64,000 nucleotides of DNA from Chitinophaga horti. Lineage in GTDB: Bacteria > Bacteroidota > Bacteroidia > Chitinophagales > Chitinophagaceae. How positions within the stretch are numbered: the stretch's first letter is position 1; every line of letters starts with the position of its first letter. Shown here piece after piece: positions 1 through 8,708 of the stretch. The notes under the pieces are model-generated. The model made no database searches. It was not told the DNA's origin and was given only the letters and a program-made list of their open reading frames with translations. The stretch is from contig NZ_CP107006.1 in NCBI RefSeq assembly GCF_022867795.2, forward strand, positions 2,108,001 to 2,172,000. Reading direction: 5' to 3'. A program made the translations under genes and the position numbers.

Positions 1-426
1 ATTGCCATGCATATGAAGGGCACGCCCGAAACGATGCAGAAGGAAGCGCGCTATCATGATGTGGTGCAGGATGTGCTGGATTACTTTATCCTGAAATTAG
101 AGGTACTTCGCCAGGCAGGCATCCGCGACGTGATCATCGATCCCGGCTTTGGTTTCGCGAAGAACATGGAGCACAATTACCAGCTCCTGAACGGACTGCA
201 CGCGTTTAAAATGCTGAACGTACCGATATTGGCCGGGGTAAGCCGTAAGGGAATGATCTACAAACTGCTCGAAACCACAGCCGAACAGGCGCTGAACGGC
301 ACTACGGTACTGCATACCCTGGCATTACAGCAGGGCGCGGCCATCCTGCGGGTACATGATGTAAAGGAAGCGAACGAAGTTATCAGGATCATGCAATATG
401 CACAGCAACATCTATCAAGAGACTAA
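1..426 (+). CDS. folP: Dihydropteroate synthase, C-terminal part (5' end outside window)
   Basis: Condenses a pterin pyrophosphate with p-aminobenzoate to make dihydropteroate in cytosolic folate synthesis. The frame is open from base 1, so the gene starts upstream. The visible 141 residues begin in the family's MHMKGTP segment and contain the late TIM-barrel signatures DPGFGFAK and GVSRKGMI, the second of which supplies the conserved substrate-binding S-R-K. The C terminus ends as the family usually does, in an AAILRVHDV helix. cdaA follows after 20 bases on the same strand, so the two are probably cotranscribed. Identification is from family motifs and is firm; the N-terminal half cannot be judged. 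Confidence 0.93.
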   Translation: MAMHMKGTPETMQKEARYHDVVQDVLDYFILKLEVLRQAGIRDVIIDPGFGFAKNMEHNYQLLNGLHAFKMLNVPILAGVSRKGMIYKLLETTAEQALNGTTVLHTLALQQGAAILRVHDVKEANEVIRIMQYAQQHLSRD

Positions 427-446
427 AAATCTGTTACATTTACAAT

Positions 447-1253
447 ATGGACGTAATTAACTTCTATGGATACAATTTTCGATGGCTGAATTTACTGGAC
501 CTTGCGATTGTTATTTTCCTGATCATTCAACTCTACCGGCTGCTGAAAGGGAGCCTCGCTTTTAATATATTCCTGGGATTACTGTGTATCTACGCCGCCT
601 ACTTCCTCGTGCGTGCGCTGAAAATGCCGATCCTCACCAATGTATTGCAGAACTTTATTAACGTCGGGCTTATCGCGATCATCATCATCTTTCAACCCGA
701 AATCCGCAAATTTCTGCTGGTATTAGGCAAAAAGACACCGCTCAGTAAAGACAGTTTTCTAACCAAACTGTTCCTGCCCGACCGATTTAAGAGTTATAAG
801 GAAGAAGAACACATCATCAACGAGATCATCACCGCCATCGGACACATGGCCGCCAGTCAGACCGGCGCGCTCATTGTGCTGGCCACTACTTACCGCGTAA
901 AGTTCGATACGGCGTCCAGCATACCCATCGACGGGAATGTGAGTGCTAAGCTGATCGAAAGCATCTTTGAAAAGAATGCCCCGCTGCATGATGGAGCGCT
1001 CATCATCGTGGGCAACAAAATATTGGCCGCCAAGGTAATTCTCCCCCTTTCGGAGAATCCGAACCTGCCCACCCGCATCGGTATGCGCCACCGCTCCGCG
1101 GTAGGTATCACCGAACATAGCGATAACCTGGCCATTTGCGTTTCGGAAGAGCGGGGAACTATTTCTTATGCGGAAGACGGTATTCTCACACAGGATGTTT
1201 CGCTGGAGGAACTGAAAGTCAAGTTATACGAAACCCTCGTCGAAGGACTTTAA
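447..1253 (+). CDS. cdaA: Diadenylate cyclase CdaA (c-di-AMP synthase)
   Basis: Makes the second messenger cyclic di-AMP from two ATP at the inner membrane. The 268-aa protein has three hydrophobic segments in the first 80 or so residues (CdaA topology), a short linker, and a DAC (DisA_N) domain from about residue 100. The catalytic DGA motif is near residue 182 (LHDGALIIV) and the RHRSA motif near residue 214, followed by the usual EERGTIS. It lies just downstream of folP and ends at a strong hairpin. A DHH/DHHA1 phosphoesterase, the fold used to degrade c-di-AMP or its product pApA, is encoded 1 kb away on the other strand. Family assignment is firm; any link to that neighbour is inference. 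Confidence 0.95.
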   Translation: MDVINFYGYNFRWLNLLDLAIVIFLIIQLYRLLKGSLAFNIFLGLLCIYAAYFLVRALKMPILTNVLQNFINVGLIAIIIIFQPEIRKFLLVLGKKTPLSKDSFLTKLFLPDRFKSYKEEEHIINEIITAIGHMAASQTGALIVLATTYRVKFDTASSIPIDGNVSAKLIESIFEKNAPLHDGALIIVGNKILAAKVILPLSENPNLPTRIGMRHRSAVGITEHSDNLAICVSEERGTISYAEDGILTQDVSLEELKVKLYETLVEGL

Positions 1254-1256
1254 AAC

Positions 1257-1290
1257 AAAAAGGCTATCTCGTAAGAAGATAGCCTTTTTT
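1257..1290. terminator. Bidirectional intrinsic terminator between cdaA and the FKBP gene
   Basis: A 9-bp perfect stem AGGCTATCT (1261-1269) / AGATAGCCT (1277-1285) is flanked by an A run on the left and a T run on the right, so it can end transcription from both convergent genes. Confidence 0.9.
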
Positions 1291-1317
1291 ATATTCTCAA
1301 AATTCGCTTAACGCTGA

Positions 1318-2202
1318 TTAGTTAGCCGGAGCAGCAGGAGCTGTTGGAGCAACTTCAGGTGCTGCAGCGCTACCAGGGATCACATCCAGCAGTTCAACAG
1401 TGAACGCCAGGATAGAGTTACCCGGGATAGTCGGAGGGTTACCCTGGAAACCGTAAGCTACGGCAGAAGGGATTACCAGTGTAGCTTTGGTGCCTTTTTT
1501 CAGGGCAGCAATGCCTTCATCCCAACCTTTGATTACAAAACCACGGCCAATCGGGAAGCGCAGGGGCTCCAGCGGCATACCCGGACGGATAGTGGAATCA
1601 ACGTTAGAATCAAATACTTTACCATCCAGCAAAGAACCAGTGTAGTTCACTACAACAGTATCACCTGGCTGAGGCTGGGCGCCGGCGCCTTCTGCAGTAA
1701 CGGCTACGTTAACGCCGGAAGCAGTTTTAGTGGTAGTAGTGAGGCTCTTTTTCTTCAGGTACTCAGAGATCTCTTTTTCTTCTTTAGCAGTCTGGCCAGC
1801 AATGGTGTATTTGCTGTCAACTACGAAAGTCAGTCTGATTTTGTCGCCTTTTTTAGCAAACGGAGGCATCTGTGGCAGAGAGTCTACCAGCAGTACGAAA
1901 GTTGCGCTATCACCTACATGCAGTTCAGAGAAACCGTCCATCAGGTCATATTTCTCAACAGATTTCTGGATAGGTACGGGAATGGCGCCGCCTTGCTGTT
2001 TGCGGGACTCAAACATGATAGAGTCGTTCAGGCGGGTGTAGATAAACATCATTGCAGTATCGCCGATCTTAAGCTGTTCGCCGCTACCGGATTTATCGAT
2101 TGTATAGTCGATGCCACCGGGAGTTTTCCTTTGCTTGGGAGCGCAGCTGGCCAGCAGCAGCAAGCCGCAAGACGCAACAAGTAACAGGTTGTTCTTTTTC
2201 AT
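1318..2202 (-). CDS. FKBP-type peptidyl-prolyl isomerase, lipoprotein
   Basis: Predicted proline cis-trans isomerase and chaperone of the cell envelope. The N terminus is a lipoprotein signal (hydrophobic stretch then LLLASCAP, lipidated Cys near residue 20). Residues about 30-130 resemble a degenerate FKBP fold; residues about 165-275 form a canonical FKBP domain with GDTVVVNYTG, GKVFDSN, FPIGRGFVIKGWDEG and AYGFQGNP. The tail is Ala/Pro-rich. It follows the DHH phosphoesterase gene after 28 bases and is probably cotranscribed with it. GldI of gliding Bacteroidota is also an FKBP lipoprotein, so a role in motility or type IX secretion is possible but cannot be shown from sequence alone. Confidence 0.9.
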   Translation of the reverse strand: MKKNNLLLVASCGLLLLASCAPKQRKTPGGIDYTIDKSGSGEQLKIGDTAMMFIYTRLNDSIMFESRKQQGGAIPVPIQKSVEKYDLMDGFSELHVGDSATFVLLVDSLPQMPPFAKKGDKIRLTFVVDSKYTIAGQTAKEEKEISEYLKKKSLTTTTKTASGVNVAVTAEGAGAQPQPGDTVVVNYTGSLLDGKVFDSNVDSTIRPGMPLEPLRFPIGRGFVIKGWDEGIAALKKGTKATLVIPSAVAYGFQGNPPTIPGNSILAFTVELLDVIPGSAAAPEVAPTAPAAPAN

Positions 2203-2230
2203 TTGAAATTGTTAGGTGATGTATTTAAAG

Positions 2231-3235
2231 TTATTGTAACAAGTCTTCATTGGCGTGCATCGCATCGATAAAACGCTGTATCGTTTTGTCGAGCGGGTCG
2301 CCGCTTCTGCCCCCGGCTGCGTTAAAGTGCCCTCCCCCGTCGAAGTAACGGCGGGCGAAGGTATTCACGTCAAAGTCGCCTTTCGAGCGGAAAGAGAGTT
2401 TCACCTCCACGTTCCGGTCAATGATCAGCGCCGCTAATTTAATGCCTTGGATGGACAATAGGAAATTAACGATCCCTTCTGTGTCGCCCGTTTGCAGGTC
2501 AAACTTACGTAAGTCGCTGTAAGGGATAGCGATCATGGCCGTATTACACTCGTAAAATACCTCCATCCGGTTCAGCAGGCTGTTGCCCAGGAAGCGGAGG
2601 CGGTTTTCGAGGAAGTTGTCATAAATCGCCTGGTGAATGAACTCGTGCTTTAATCCGCGGTCCATCAGGTCGGCCACCATGCGGTGTACCCGGGAGGAGG
2701 TGGAGGAAAAGCGGAAAGAGCCCGTATCGGTAAGGGTGCCGGCGTAAATACACTCGCCCATGGCTGGGTTGATGTATTTTTCCTCGCCCAGTGTGTACAG
2801 CATTTCGTAGATCATCTGCGCCGTTGCCGCCGCCGTATTATCACTCACACCGTAGTCAAACTGGTCTTTCGGCTCCAGGTGGTGGTCTACCAGGATGCGG
2901 ATGGCCGTCATCTTTTCAATAACCGGCGCCATGTTCTTGGTGCGGTCGATGTTGTTAAAGTCCAGGCAGAACAACAGTTCCGCTCCTTTCATCACCTCCA
3001 GTGCCTTGTCATTGGCCGATTCAAAGTCTATCACCAGGTCGCATCCCGGCATCCATTTCAGGAAGTCTGGATAGTTGGTGGGAGAAATGACGGTCGTTTG
3101 GTGACCCTTCTGCTGCAAATAGTGAAACAGGGCCAGGGAAGAACCCATGGCATCTGCATCGGGTTTCTGATGCATGGTGATCACCACTTTCTTGGGGCTT
3201 TCCAGCAAAGGTTTGATTTCCTCAATTGGCTTCAT
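2231..3235 (-). CDS. DHH/DHHA1 family phosphoesterase (NrnA-like)
   Basis: Mn-dependent phosphoesterase of the group that includes NrnA (nanoRNA and pAp hydrolysis) and DhhP/GdpP-type enzymes acting on c-di-AMP or pApA. Visible motifs are HQKPDADAMGSS near the N terminus, LDFNN, the DHH signature in ILVDHHLEP, and the DHHA1 motif GGGHFNAAGG near the C terminus. There is no transmembrane or PAS region, so it is a soluble stand-alone form. The first ATG is at 3235; an in-frame TTG just before it is less likely. The FKBP gene follows after 28 bases. The exact substrate cannot be told from sequence; pApA is attractive because cdaA is nearby. Confidence 0.9.
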   Translation of the reverse strand: MKPIEEIKPLLESPKKVVITMHQKPDADAMGSSLALFHYLQQKGHQTTVISPTNYPDFLKWMPGCDLVIDFESANDKALEVMKGAELLFCLDFNNIDRTKNMAPVIEKMTAIRILVDHHLEPKDQFDYGVSDNTAAATAQMIYEMLYTLGEEKYINPAMGECIYAGTLTDTGSFRFSSTSSRVHRMVADLMDRGLKHEFIHQAIYDNFLENRLRFLGNSLLNRMEVFYECNTAMIAIPYSDLRKFDLQTGDTEGIVNFLLSIQGIKLAALIIDRNVEVKLSFRSKGDFDVNTFARRYFDGGGHFNAAGGRSGDPLDKTIQRFIDAMHANEDLLQ

Positions 3236-3359
3236 CAAAGACTATAATGTTATATTTTACAAGCTGTTAAAGCGCCTACCGGTTTATGGGAAAACGAAGT
3301 GCGAAGTTCTTTATTTGGGGCAGAATTTCAAAATTTTTTACGGCATCGAAAAAACTGGT

Positions 3360-3367
3360 TACTTTTG
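3360..3367 (+). promoter_or_regulatory. -7 promoter box upstream of ndk
   Basis: TACTTTTG is an exact match to the Bacteroidota TAnnTTTG -7 element. It lies 79 bases before the ndk ATG. No clear TTTG -33 box is seen at the right spacing. Confidence 0.65.
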
Positions 3368-3446
3368 CGCCCTAACCGGCAGGAAACCAGGCTACCCGGG
3401 CTCCTGTTCCGGTATTACTTAAATCAGGCAAATACGCAACAACAAT

Positions 3447-3863
3447 ATGAGTAACAGAACTTTTACAATGATTAAGCCGGATGCGGTTGCCAATGGCCAC
3501 ATCGGCGGCATCCTCGCCCAGATCAACGAAGCTGGTTTCCGCATCGTAGCAATGAAAATGCTGCGCCTTTCTACCGAAAAAGCTGGTGAATTTTACGCTG
3601 TACACAAAGAGCGTCCTTTCTACGGCGAACTGGTAGAGTTCATGAGCAGCGGTCACATCGTGGCAGCTATCCTGGAAAAAGACAATGCAGTAGAGGAGTT
3701 CCGCAAACTGATCGGCGCTACTAACCCTGCCAACGCAGAGGAAGGTACCATCCGCAAAAAATACGCAGAATCTATCGGCCGCAACGCCGTTCACGGTTCT
3801 GACTCCGACGAAAACGCTGCGATCGAAGGCAACTTCTTCTTCAGCGGTCTGGAGAAATTCTAA
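3447..3863 (+). CDS. ndk: Nucleoside diphosphate kinase
   Basis: Transfers the gamma phosphate of ATP to nucleoside diphosphates through a phosphohistidine, balancing NTP pools in the cytosol. The 138-aa protein has the usual family length, starts with [11 protein letters not shown], and carries the active-site histidine at residue 116 in NAVHGSDS. Other family signatures are [15 protein letters not shown], and GATNP around residues 91-95. It is monocistronic: a -7 box lies upstream and a strong hairpin terminator directly downstream. Nothing is unusual. Confidence 0.97.
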   Translation: MSNRTFTMIKPDAVANGHIGGILAQINEAGFRIVAMKMLRLSTEKAGEFYAVHKERPFYGELVEFMSSGHIVAAILEKDNAVEEFRKLIGATNPANAEEGTIRKKYAESIGRNAVHGSDSDENAAIEGNFFFSGLEKF

Positions 3864-3888
3864 TCCGGAAAAATTAAAGAATGAATAT

Positions 3889-3919
3889 GGGGGAAGCTTT
3901 TTGGGGCTTCCCCCTTTTT
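3889..3919 (+). terminator. Intrinsic terminator of ndk
   Basis: Nine-bp stem GGGGGAAGC (3889-3897) / GCTTCCCCC (3906-3914) followed by five T. Confidence 0.92.
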
Positions 3920-3931
3920 ATTACTATTCAG

Positions 3932-3970
3932 CCGCCGTTGCGTCGCACACTTCAGCTTTTGTTCGCTACT
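3932..3970 (+). repeat. REP-like dispersed repeat, copy A
   Basis: Begins CCGCCGTTGCGTCGCACAC and continues TTCAGC, then GTTCGCTA. It is one of three related copies in the window (others at 28687-28727 on the same strand and 34017-34046 on the opposite strand). The inner hairpin arm GTG-T-CAC of the other copies is GCG-T-CGC here, a compensated change. The right end overlaps the stop codon of the pyruvate carboxylase gene. Confidence 0.55.
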
Positions 3971-6900
3971 TATCCAATTCCACCACCAGGTCGTCCTGGC
4001 TCACCATCGTACCCTCCGGTAAATGCACCGCTTTCACTTTACAGGCTCTGGTGGCGGTTACCGTGGTTTCCATCTTCATCGCCTCGATGATGAATAACGG
4101 GGTATTATTAGTCACCGCATCACCTGTCTTCACCAGCAATTTCGACAACTTACCCTGCAAAGGCGCGCCCACTTCCATTTCCGGGTTGCCCACTTTTTTG
4201 TTACTCACCACTTTCGACACCACCGACCGGTCGCGTATCTGCACCCGGCGGCCATACCCGTTCAGCTCAAACACCACGGTACGAATGCCCGTAGGGTCGG
4301 GCGGCATCACGAATACGAGCTTCACGATAATGGTTTTGCCCTTACTCAGCGGGATCAGTATCTCCTCGCCCGGCTTCAGCCCGTAAAAGAAGGCTGGTGT
4401 AGGAATGGCTTCCACGTTGCCGAAGGACTGTGCATGATGATAATACTCATCAAACACCTTGGGGAACATATGGTAACTCAGGTAATCGTTAAACTCTGCC
4501 TGCGGGTATTTCAGCTGGAAGGTCGCAAAGTCCTTATCGAAGTCCACAGGTGGCAGGTGTTCGTTCGGTTTACCCTTCAACGGCTCCTGTCCTTTCAGCA
4601 CGATCTTTTGTAACTGCTCCGGGAACCCGCCGAACGGCACGCCCAGGTCGCCCTTAAAAAATCCCTGTACCGAAGCCGGGAAGGCCAGGTTGCGGCTCTC
4701 GTCCAGCACGTCTTCGGCCGAAAGATTATTGGAGGTCATGAAAAGTGCCATATCCCCTACTACTTTTGAGCTGGGTGTTACTTTCACGATGTCGCCGAAC
4801 AGGTGGTTCACCACCGCGTAGTTCTGTTTGATCGTTTCCAGTTTGTCGCCCAGTCCCAGTGAGTCGGCCTGCTGGCGGAGGTTGGAGTACTGTCCGCCCG
4901 GGATTTCATTTTCATAGATCTGCGCGGTGCCGGCTTTCATATCGGACTCGAACGGGTAGTAAAACTCGCGTACATCTTCCCAGTAGTTGCTGTACTGGTT
5001 CAGGGAGTGTAAGTCCATCGGCTGGTAACGTTCATGGCCCTGCAGGATGGCCGTCATTGCGTTCAAGTTGGGCTGTGAAGTAAGGCCGCTGAGCGAGGCA
5101 ATGGCACAATCGACCACGTTTACACCGGCTTCGATGGCCTTCAGGTAAGTCGCTGCCTGCACGGATGCTGTGTCATGGGTATGCAGCACGATCGGCAGTT
5201 TCACCGCATCTTTCAGCGCATGAACGAGCGTGCTGGCGGCCTGCGGTTTCAGCAGCCCGGCCATGTCCTTAATCGCCAGCATATGCGCGCCTGCGTCTTC
5301 CAGGCGTTTGGCCAGGTCTACATAGTATTGCAGCGTGTACTTTTTATTATCCGGGTTACTGATGTCGCCCGTGTAGCTGATCGCCGCCTGTGCCAGTGCG
5401 TTCGTATGCTCCCGAACGAACCGGATGCTCGGCGCCATGGCCTCCACCCAGTTCAGCGAATCGAAAATGCGGAAGATGTCGATGCCCGTTTCCGCTGCCT
5501 TCTCGATGAACTTGGCGATCAGGTTCTCGGGGTAAGCGGAATAGCCGACTGCATTCGATCCGCGGAACAACATCTGCAACAACATGTTCGGCATCGCCTG
5601 CCGCAGTTGCTGCAATCGCCGCCAGGGACATTCATGCAGGAAGCGCATCGACACGTCGAAGGTGGCGCCGCCCCACACTTCCATGGAAAACAGTTGCGGG
5701 TTCGCTTTTGCATATCCTTCCGCTGCCGCCAGTATGTCTTTGGTGCGCACGCGCGTCGCGAGCAAGCTTTGATGCGCATCCCGGTAGGTAGTATCGGTCA
5801 TGTATACCGGCTTCTCCTGCCGGAGCCATTGCGCAAAGTCCTCCCGTCCCATCTGCGTCAGTTTGTCCTTCATGCCCGCCGGGTAAGGCTGCACCGGATC
5901 GAAGTTGGGCACCTTGGGTGTTCTGAACTTCTTGTTAGGGTCGGCGATCTTAATGTCGGGGTGACCATTCACCGTTACATCGGCCAGGTACATGAGTGTT
6001 TTAGTAGCCCGGTCACGTATCTGCGAAAGCTTAAACAGTTCAGGATGTTGCTCGATAAAGCTCACCGTACAGTTACCGCGGCGGAAGATGTCGTGGTTGA
6101 TCACGTTCTCCAGGAAGCCGATGTTCGTTTTCACACCCCGTATGCGGAACTCACGTAACGTGCGCTGTAAACGGCTGGAAGCGCCCGATAACGTGCGTCC
6201 CCAGGCGGTCACTTTTACAAGCATCGAATCAAAGAAAGGAGAAATATTTACACCGCTATATGTACTGCCTTCATCCAGCCGTATGCCGAAACCGCCAGCG
6301 TTACGATAGGCGATCACCGTACCGTAGTCGGGTTTAAAGTTGTTCTCGGGGTCTTCGGTGGTAATACGGCATTGTATCGCAAAGCCATTAATTTTTACAT
6401 CATCCTGGTCTTTGAGAAAGATCTCCGGATCGCTCAGCTGGTGGCCTGCGGCAATGAGTATCTGCGAACGCACGATGTCGATGCCGGTCACCTGTTCGGT
6501 CACCGTATGCTCCACCTGTATACGCGGGTTTACTTCGATGAAATACACCTTGTTTTGCCGGTCTACCAAAAACTCCACGGTACCCACGTTATTGTACTTC
6601 ACTTTACGCGCCAGTTGCAGCGCATAGTCATAGATCTCGTTGCGCGTTTCTAACGGCAGGTTAGGCGACGGGGCTATTTCCACCACCTTCTGGAAGCGGC
6701 GTTGCACCGAGCAGTCGCGCTCATACAGGTGCAGGATGTTGCCATGGTTGTCGCCCATGAGCTGCACTTCGATGTGTTTGGGCTCTTCGATGAACTTTTC
6801 GATGAAGATGGTGTCGTTGCCGAATGCTTTGCCGGCTTCTCCCCTGGCCTCGTTGAAGGCACGTTCGAGGTCGTTGGCATCGCGAACTACGCGCATCCCC

Positions 6901-7421
6901 CGCCCGCCGCCGCCGGCGGCGGCTTTCAGAATAATTGGGAAGCCGATGCGCGTTGCTTCCTGTAACACCGTGTCGATATGATCGAGCGGCACCTGGCTGT
7001 CTTCGATCAACGGTACACCCACAGCGCGTGCCAGGGTTTTAGCGGCTACCTTGTCACCCAGCTGCGCCATCACTTCCGGGTCCGGGCCCACAAAGATGAT
7101 CCCTTCCTCCTTACAGCGACGTGCAAATTGTACGTTCTCGCTCAGGAAGCCGTAGCCGGGGTGGATCGCATCTACCTGTTGTAACTTCGCCTGGTGTATG
7201 ATGGCCTCTATGTCCAGGTAAGGCTTCAGCGGATCATCGTCTGCCCCTACCTGGTAAGCTTCGTCTGCTTTGTACCGGTGCAGCGAATACCGGTCTTCGT
7301 ACGTAAAAATGGCTACAGTGCTGATCCTGAGCTCGGCGGCTGCGCGTAATATCCTAACGGCAATCTCGCCACGGTTGGCGACCAGTAATTTCCTGATCTT
7401 TTTTAGTGTTAACTCCGACAT
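3966..7421 (-). CDS. pyc: Pyruvate carboxylase
   Basis: Biotin-dependent carboxylation of pyruvate to oxaloacetate, an anaplerotic reaction in the cytosol. The 1151-aa single chain has the full order of the alpha4-type enzyme. The biotin carboxylase domain (about 1-460) includes the ATP-grasp glycine loop KAAAGGGGRGMR and EVNPRIQVEH. The carboxyltransferase TIM barrel (about 540-810) includes TYRDAHQSLLATR and the metal-binding LHTHDT. The PYC/OADA conserved region follows, then the biotinyl domain with biotinylated Lys near residue 1115 in EAMKMETT. It is divergent from xerD. A 7-of-8 match to the -7 box (TATTTTAG) is at 7460-7467. No truncation or missing residues are seen. Confidence 0.97.
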   Translation of the reverse strand: MSELTLKKIRKLLVANRGEIAVRILRAAAELRISTVAIFTYEDRYSLHRYKADEAYQVGADDDPLKPYLDIEAIIHQAKLQQVDAIHPGYGFLSENVQFARRCKEEGIIFVGPDPEVMAQLGDKVAAKTLARAVGVPLIEDSQVPLDHIDTVLQEATRIGFPIILKAAAGGGGRGMRVVRDANDLERAFNEARGEAGKAFGNDTIFIEKFIEEPKHIEVQLMGDNHGNILHLYERDCSVQRRFQKVVEIAPSPNLPLETRNEIYDYALQLARKVKYNNVGTVEFLVDRQNKVYFIEVNPRIQVEHTVTEQVTGIDIVRSQILIAAGHQLSDPEIFLKDQDDVKINGFAIQCRITTEDPENNFKPDYGTVIAYRNAGGFGIRLDEGSTYSGVNISPFFDSMLVKVTAWGRTLSGASSRLQRTLREFRIRGVKTNIGFLENVINHDIFRRGNCTVSFIEQHPELFKLSQIRDRATKTLMYLADVTVNGHPDIKIADPNKKFRTPKVPNFDPVQPYPAGMKDKLTQMGREDFAQWLRQEKPVYMTDTTYRDAHQSLLATRVRTKDILAAAEGYAKANPQLFSMEVWGGATFDVSMRFLHECPWRRLQQLRQAMPNMLLQMLFRGSNAVGYSAYPENLIAKFIEKAAETGIDIFRIFDSLNWVEAMAPSIRFVREHTNALAQAAISYTGDISNPDNKKYTLQYYVDLAKRLEDAGAHMLAIKDMAGLLKPQAASTLVHALKDAVKLPIVLHTHDTASVQAATYLKAIEAGVNVVDCAIASLSGLTSQPNLNAMTAILQGHERYQPMDLHSLNQYSNYWEDVREFYYPFESDMKAGTAQIYENEIPGGQYSNLRQQADSLGLGDKLETIKQNYAVVNHLFGDIVKVTPSSKVVGDMALFMTSNNLSAEDVLDESRNLAFPASVQGFFKGDLGVPFGGFPEQLQKIVLKGQEPLKGKPNEHLPPVDFDKDFATFQLKYPQAEFNDYLSYHMFPKVFDEYYHHAQSFGNVEAIPTPAFFYGLKPGEEILIPLSKGKTIIVKLVFVMPPDPTGIRTVVFELNGYGRRVQIRDRSVVSKVVSNKKVGNPEMEVGAPLQGKLSKLLVKTGDAVTNNTPLFIIEAMKMETTVTATRACKVKAVHLPEGTMVSQDDLVVELDK

Positions 7422-7615
7422 GTTGAGGTTTAAAATGGTTGATTGAAAGTGGAACGCGTCTAAAATAATGGAATTGAATAACTTCGATCATGATGCCGAT
7501 AGCCAACGAACCGCACGTTTCCTTAGCGCCTGTTCAATGATTGAGGCGCATCTGTAAAAAGTATTTACCGAAGTTGTGGATTCCCGTTGCATCCGTTTAA
7601 AAACAATGTTTACCA

Positions 7616-7623
7616 TAAATTTG
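7616..7623 (+). promoter_or_regulatory. -7 promoter box upstream of xerD
   Basis: TAAATTTG matches TAnnTTTG exactly, 64 bases before the chosen xerD ATG. Confidence 0.6.
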
Positions 7624-7687
7624 CTAAATAATTTGCAGCGTTATATTTCATTCGGTTGCATCGCTGCAATGAACTATTTTGCGCTTT

Positions 7688-8584
7688 ATGTGGGAATCGC
7701 ATCTGAACGGATTTAAGGCATACCTGCGCCTGGAGCGCTCGCTGGCAGGCAACTCTATCGAGGCTTACCTGCGCGATGTAGAGAAACTCACGCAATACCT
7801 GCAGTCGGTGAACCAGCCGTTAGCGCCCGGCGAGCTGGAGTTATCGCATTTACAGGCGTTCGTACAATGGGTGGCCTCACTGGGCATGAGCGCTACGTCC
7901 CAGGCACGCATCATCTCGGGCATCAAAGGGTTCTATAAATACCTGTTGCTGGAAGATATGGTACGCACCGATCCCACGCAGCTACTCGATGCGCCGAAAA
8001 CGAGCCGCAAGTTACCGGATGTACTCAGCTTTCATGAAATAGAACAGCTCATCGGCTGCCTCGATCTCAGCAAACCCGAAGGCACACGCAATAAAGCTAT
8101 TCTCGAAACCATGTACAGCTGCGGACTGCGCGTAAGCGAGGTAACCGGCTTAAAAATATCGCATCTCTATACAGAAGAAGGTTTCATCCGCGTCATCGGT
8201 AAAGGCGATAAGGAACGCCTCATTCCCATCGGCAGCGACGCCCTGCGGTACATCGACATCTACCGCCAACAGGTGCGTGTACATGTGCCGGTAAAGAAAG
8301 GCCAGGAAGATATATTGTTCCTCAACCGCCGCGGCAGCGCGCTTACCAGGGTGATGATCTTTTTAGTGATAAAAGACCTGGTGTTAAAAGCCGGTATCAA
8401 AAAAGATGTATCGCCCCATACCTTCCGCCACTCCTTCGCTACCCACCTGGTAGAAGGCGGCGCAGACTTACGGGCAGTGCAGGAAATGCTGGGGCATGAG
8501 AGCATTACGACGACGGAAATTTACACGCATCTCGACCGGGAGTATTTGAGAGATACGTTGCATCGGTATCATCCGAGGTTTTAA
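7688..8584 (+). CDS. xerD: Tyrosine recombinase XerD-like
   Basis: Site-specific recombinase expected to resolve chromosome dimers at dif with a XerC partner. The chosen start is the ATG at 7688 (MWESHLNGFKAYL); an in-frame TTG nine bases earlier is less convincing. The protein is 298 aa, the usual size, with an N-terminal SAM-like DNA-binding domain (about 1-90) and a catalytic domain with all expected residues: R148 (SCGLRVSEV), K172 (GKGDKER), H244 and R247 (HTFRH), H270 (LGHESI) and the nucleophile Y279 (TEIYTHL). It stands alone with no adjacent integrase-type mobile element, which supports a housekeeping Xer rather than an element integrase. XerD rather than XerC is by overall similarity and less certain. 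Confidence 0.92.
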   Translation: MWESHLNGFKAYLRLERSLAGNSIEAYLRDVEKLTQYLQSVNQPLAPGELELSHLQAFVQWVASLGMSATSQARIISGIKGFYKYLLLEDMVRTDPTQLLDAPKTSRKLPDVLSFHEIEQLIGCLDLSKPEGTRNKAILETMYSCGLRVSEVTGLKISHLYTEEGFIRVIGKGDKERLIPIGSDALRYIDIYRQQVRVHVPVKKGQEDILFLNRRGSALTRVMIFLVIKDLVLKAGIKKDVSPHTFRHSFATHLVEGGADLRAVQEMLGHESITTTEIYTHLDREYLRDTLHRYHPRF

Positions 8585-8658
8585 TGTAAAAAGGGTACGC
8601 CCGTTACAGGCATAGCCGTTTCTATACTTTATTAATTGCACGCTCCGTCCCCCGGCAC

Positions 8659-8688
8659 AAAAAAAGGCCCCCGGTGAGGGAGCCCTTT
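8659..8688 (-). terminator. Intrinsic terminator of the DUF2911 gene
   Basis: On the minus strand GGCTCCC (8684-8678) pairs with GGGGGCC (8672-8666), with one G-T wobble, followed by seven T. Confidence 0.85.
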
Positions 8689-8708
8689 CTTACACAAGCA
8701 GTTTATTA

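Noticed and set aside
5175..6158. 327-codon plus-strand frame inside pyruvate carboxylase
   Set aside because: It is antisense to a clearly conserved gene and has no recognisable domain.
7688..8584. Integrase of a mobile element
   Set aside because: The tyrosine recombinase has housekeeping Xer length and motifs, and no tRNA attachment site, excisionase or cargo region adjoins it.
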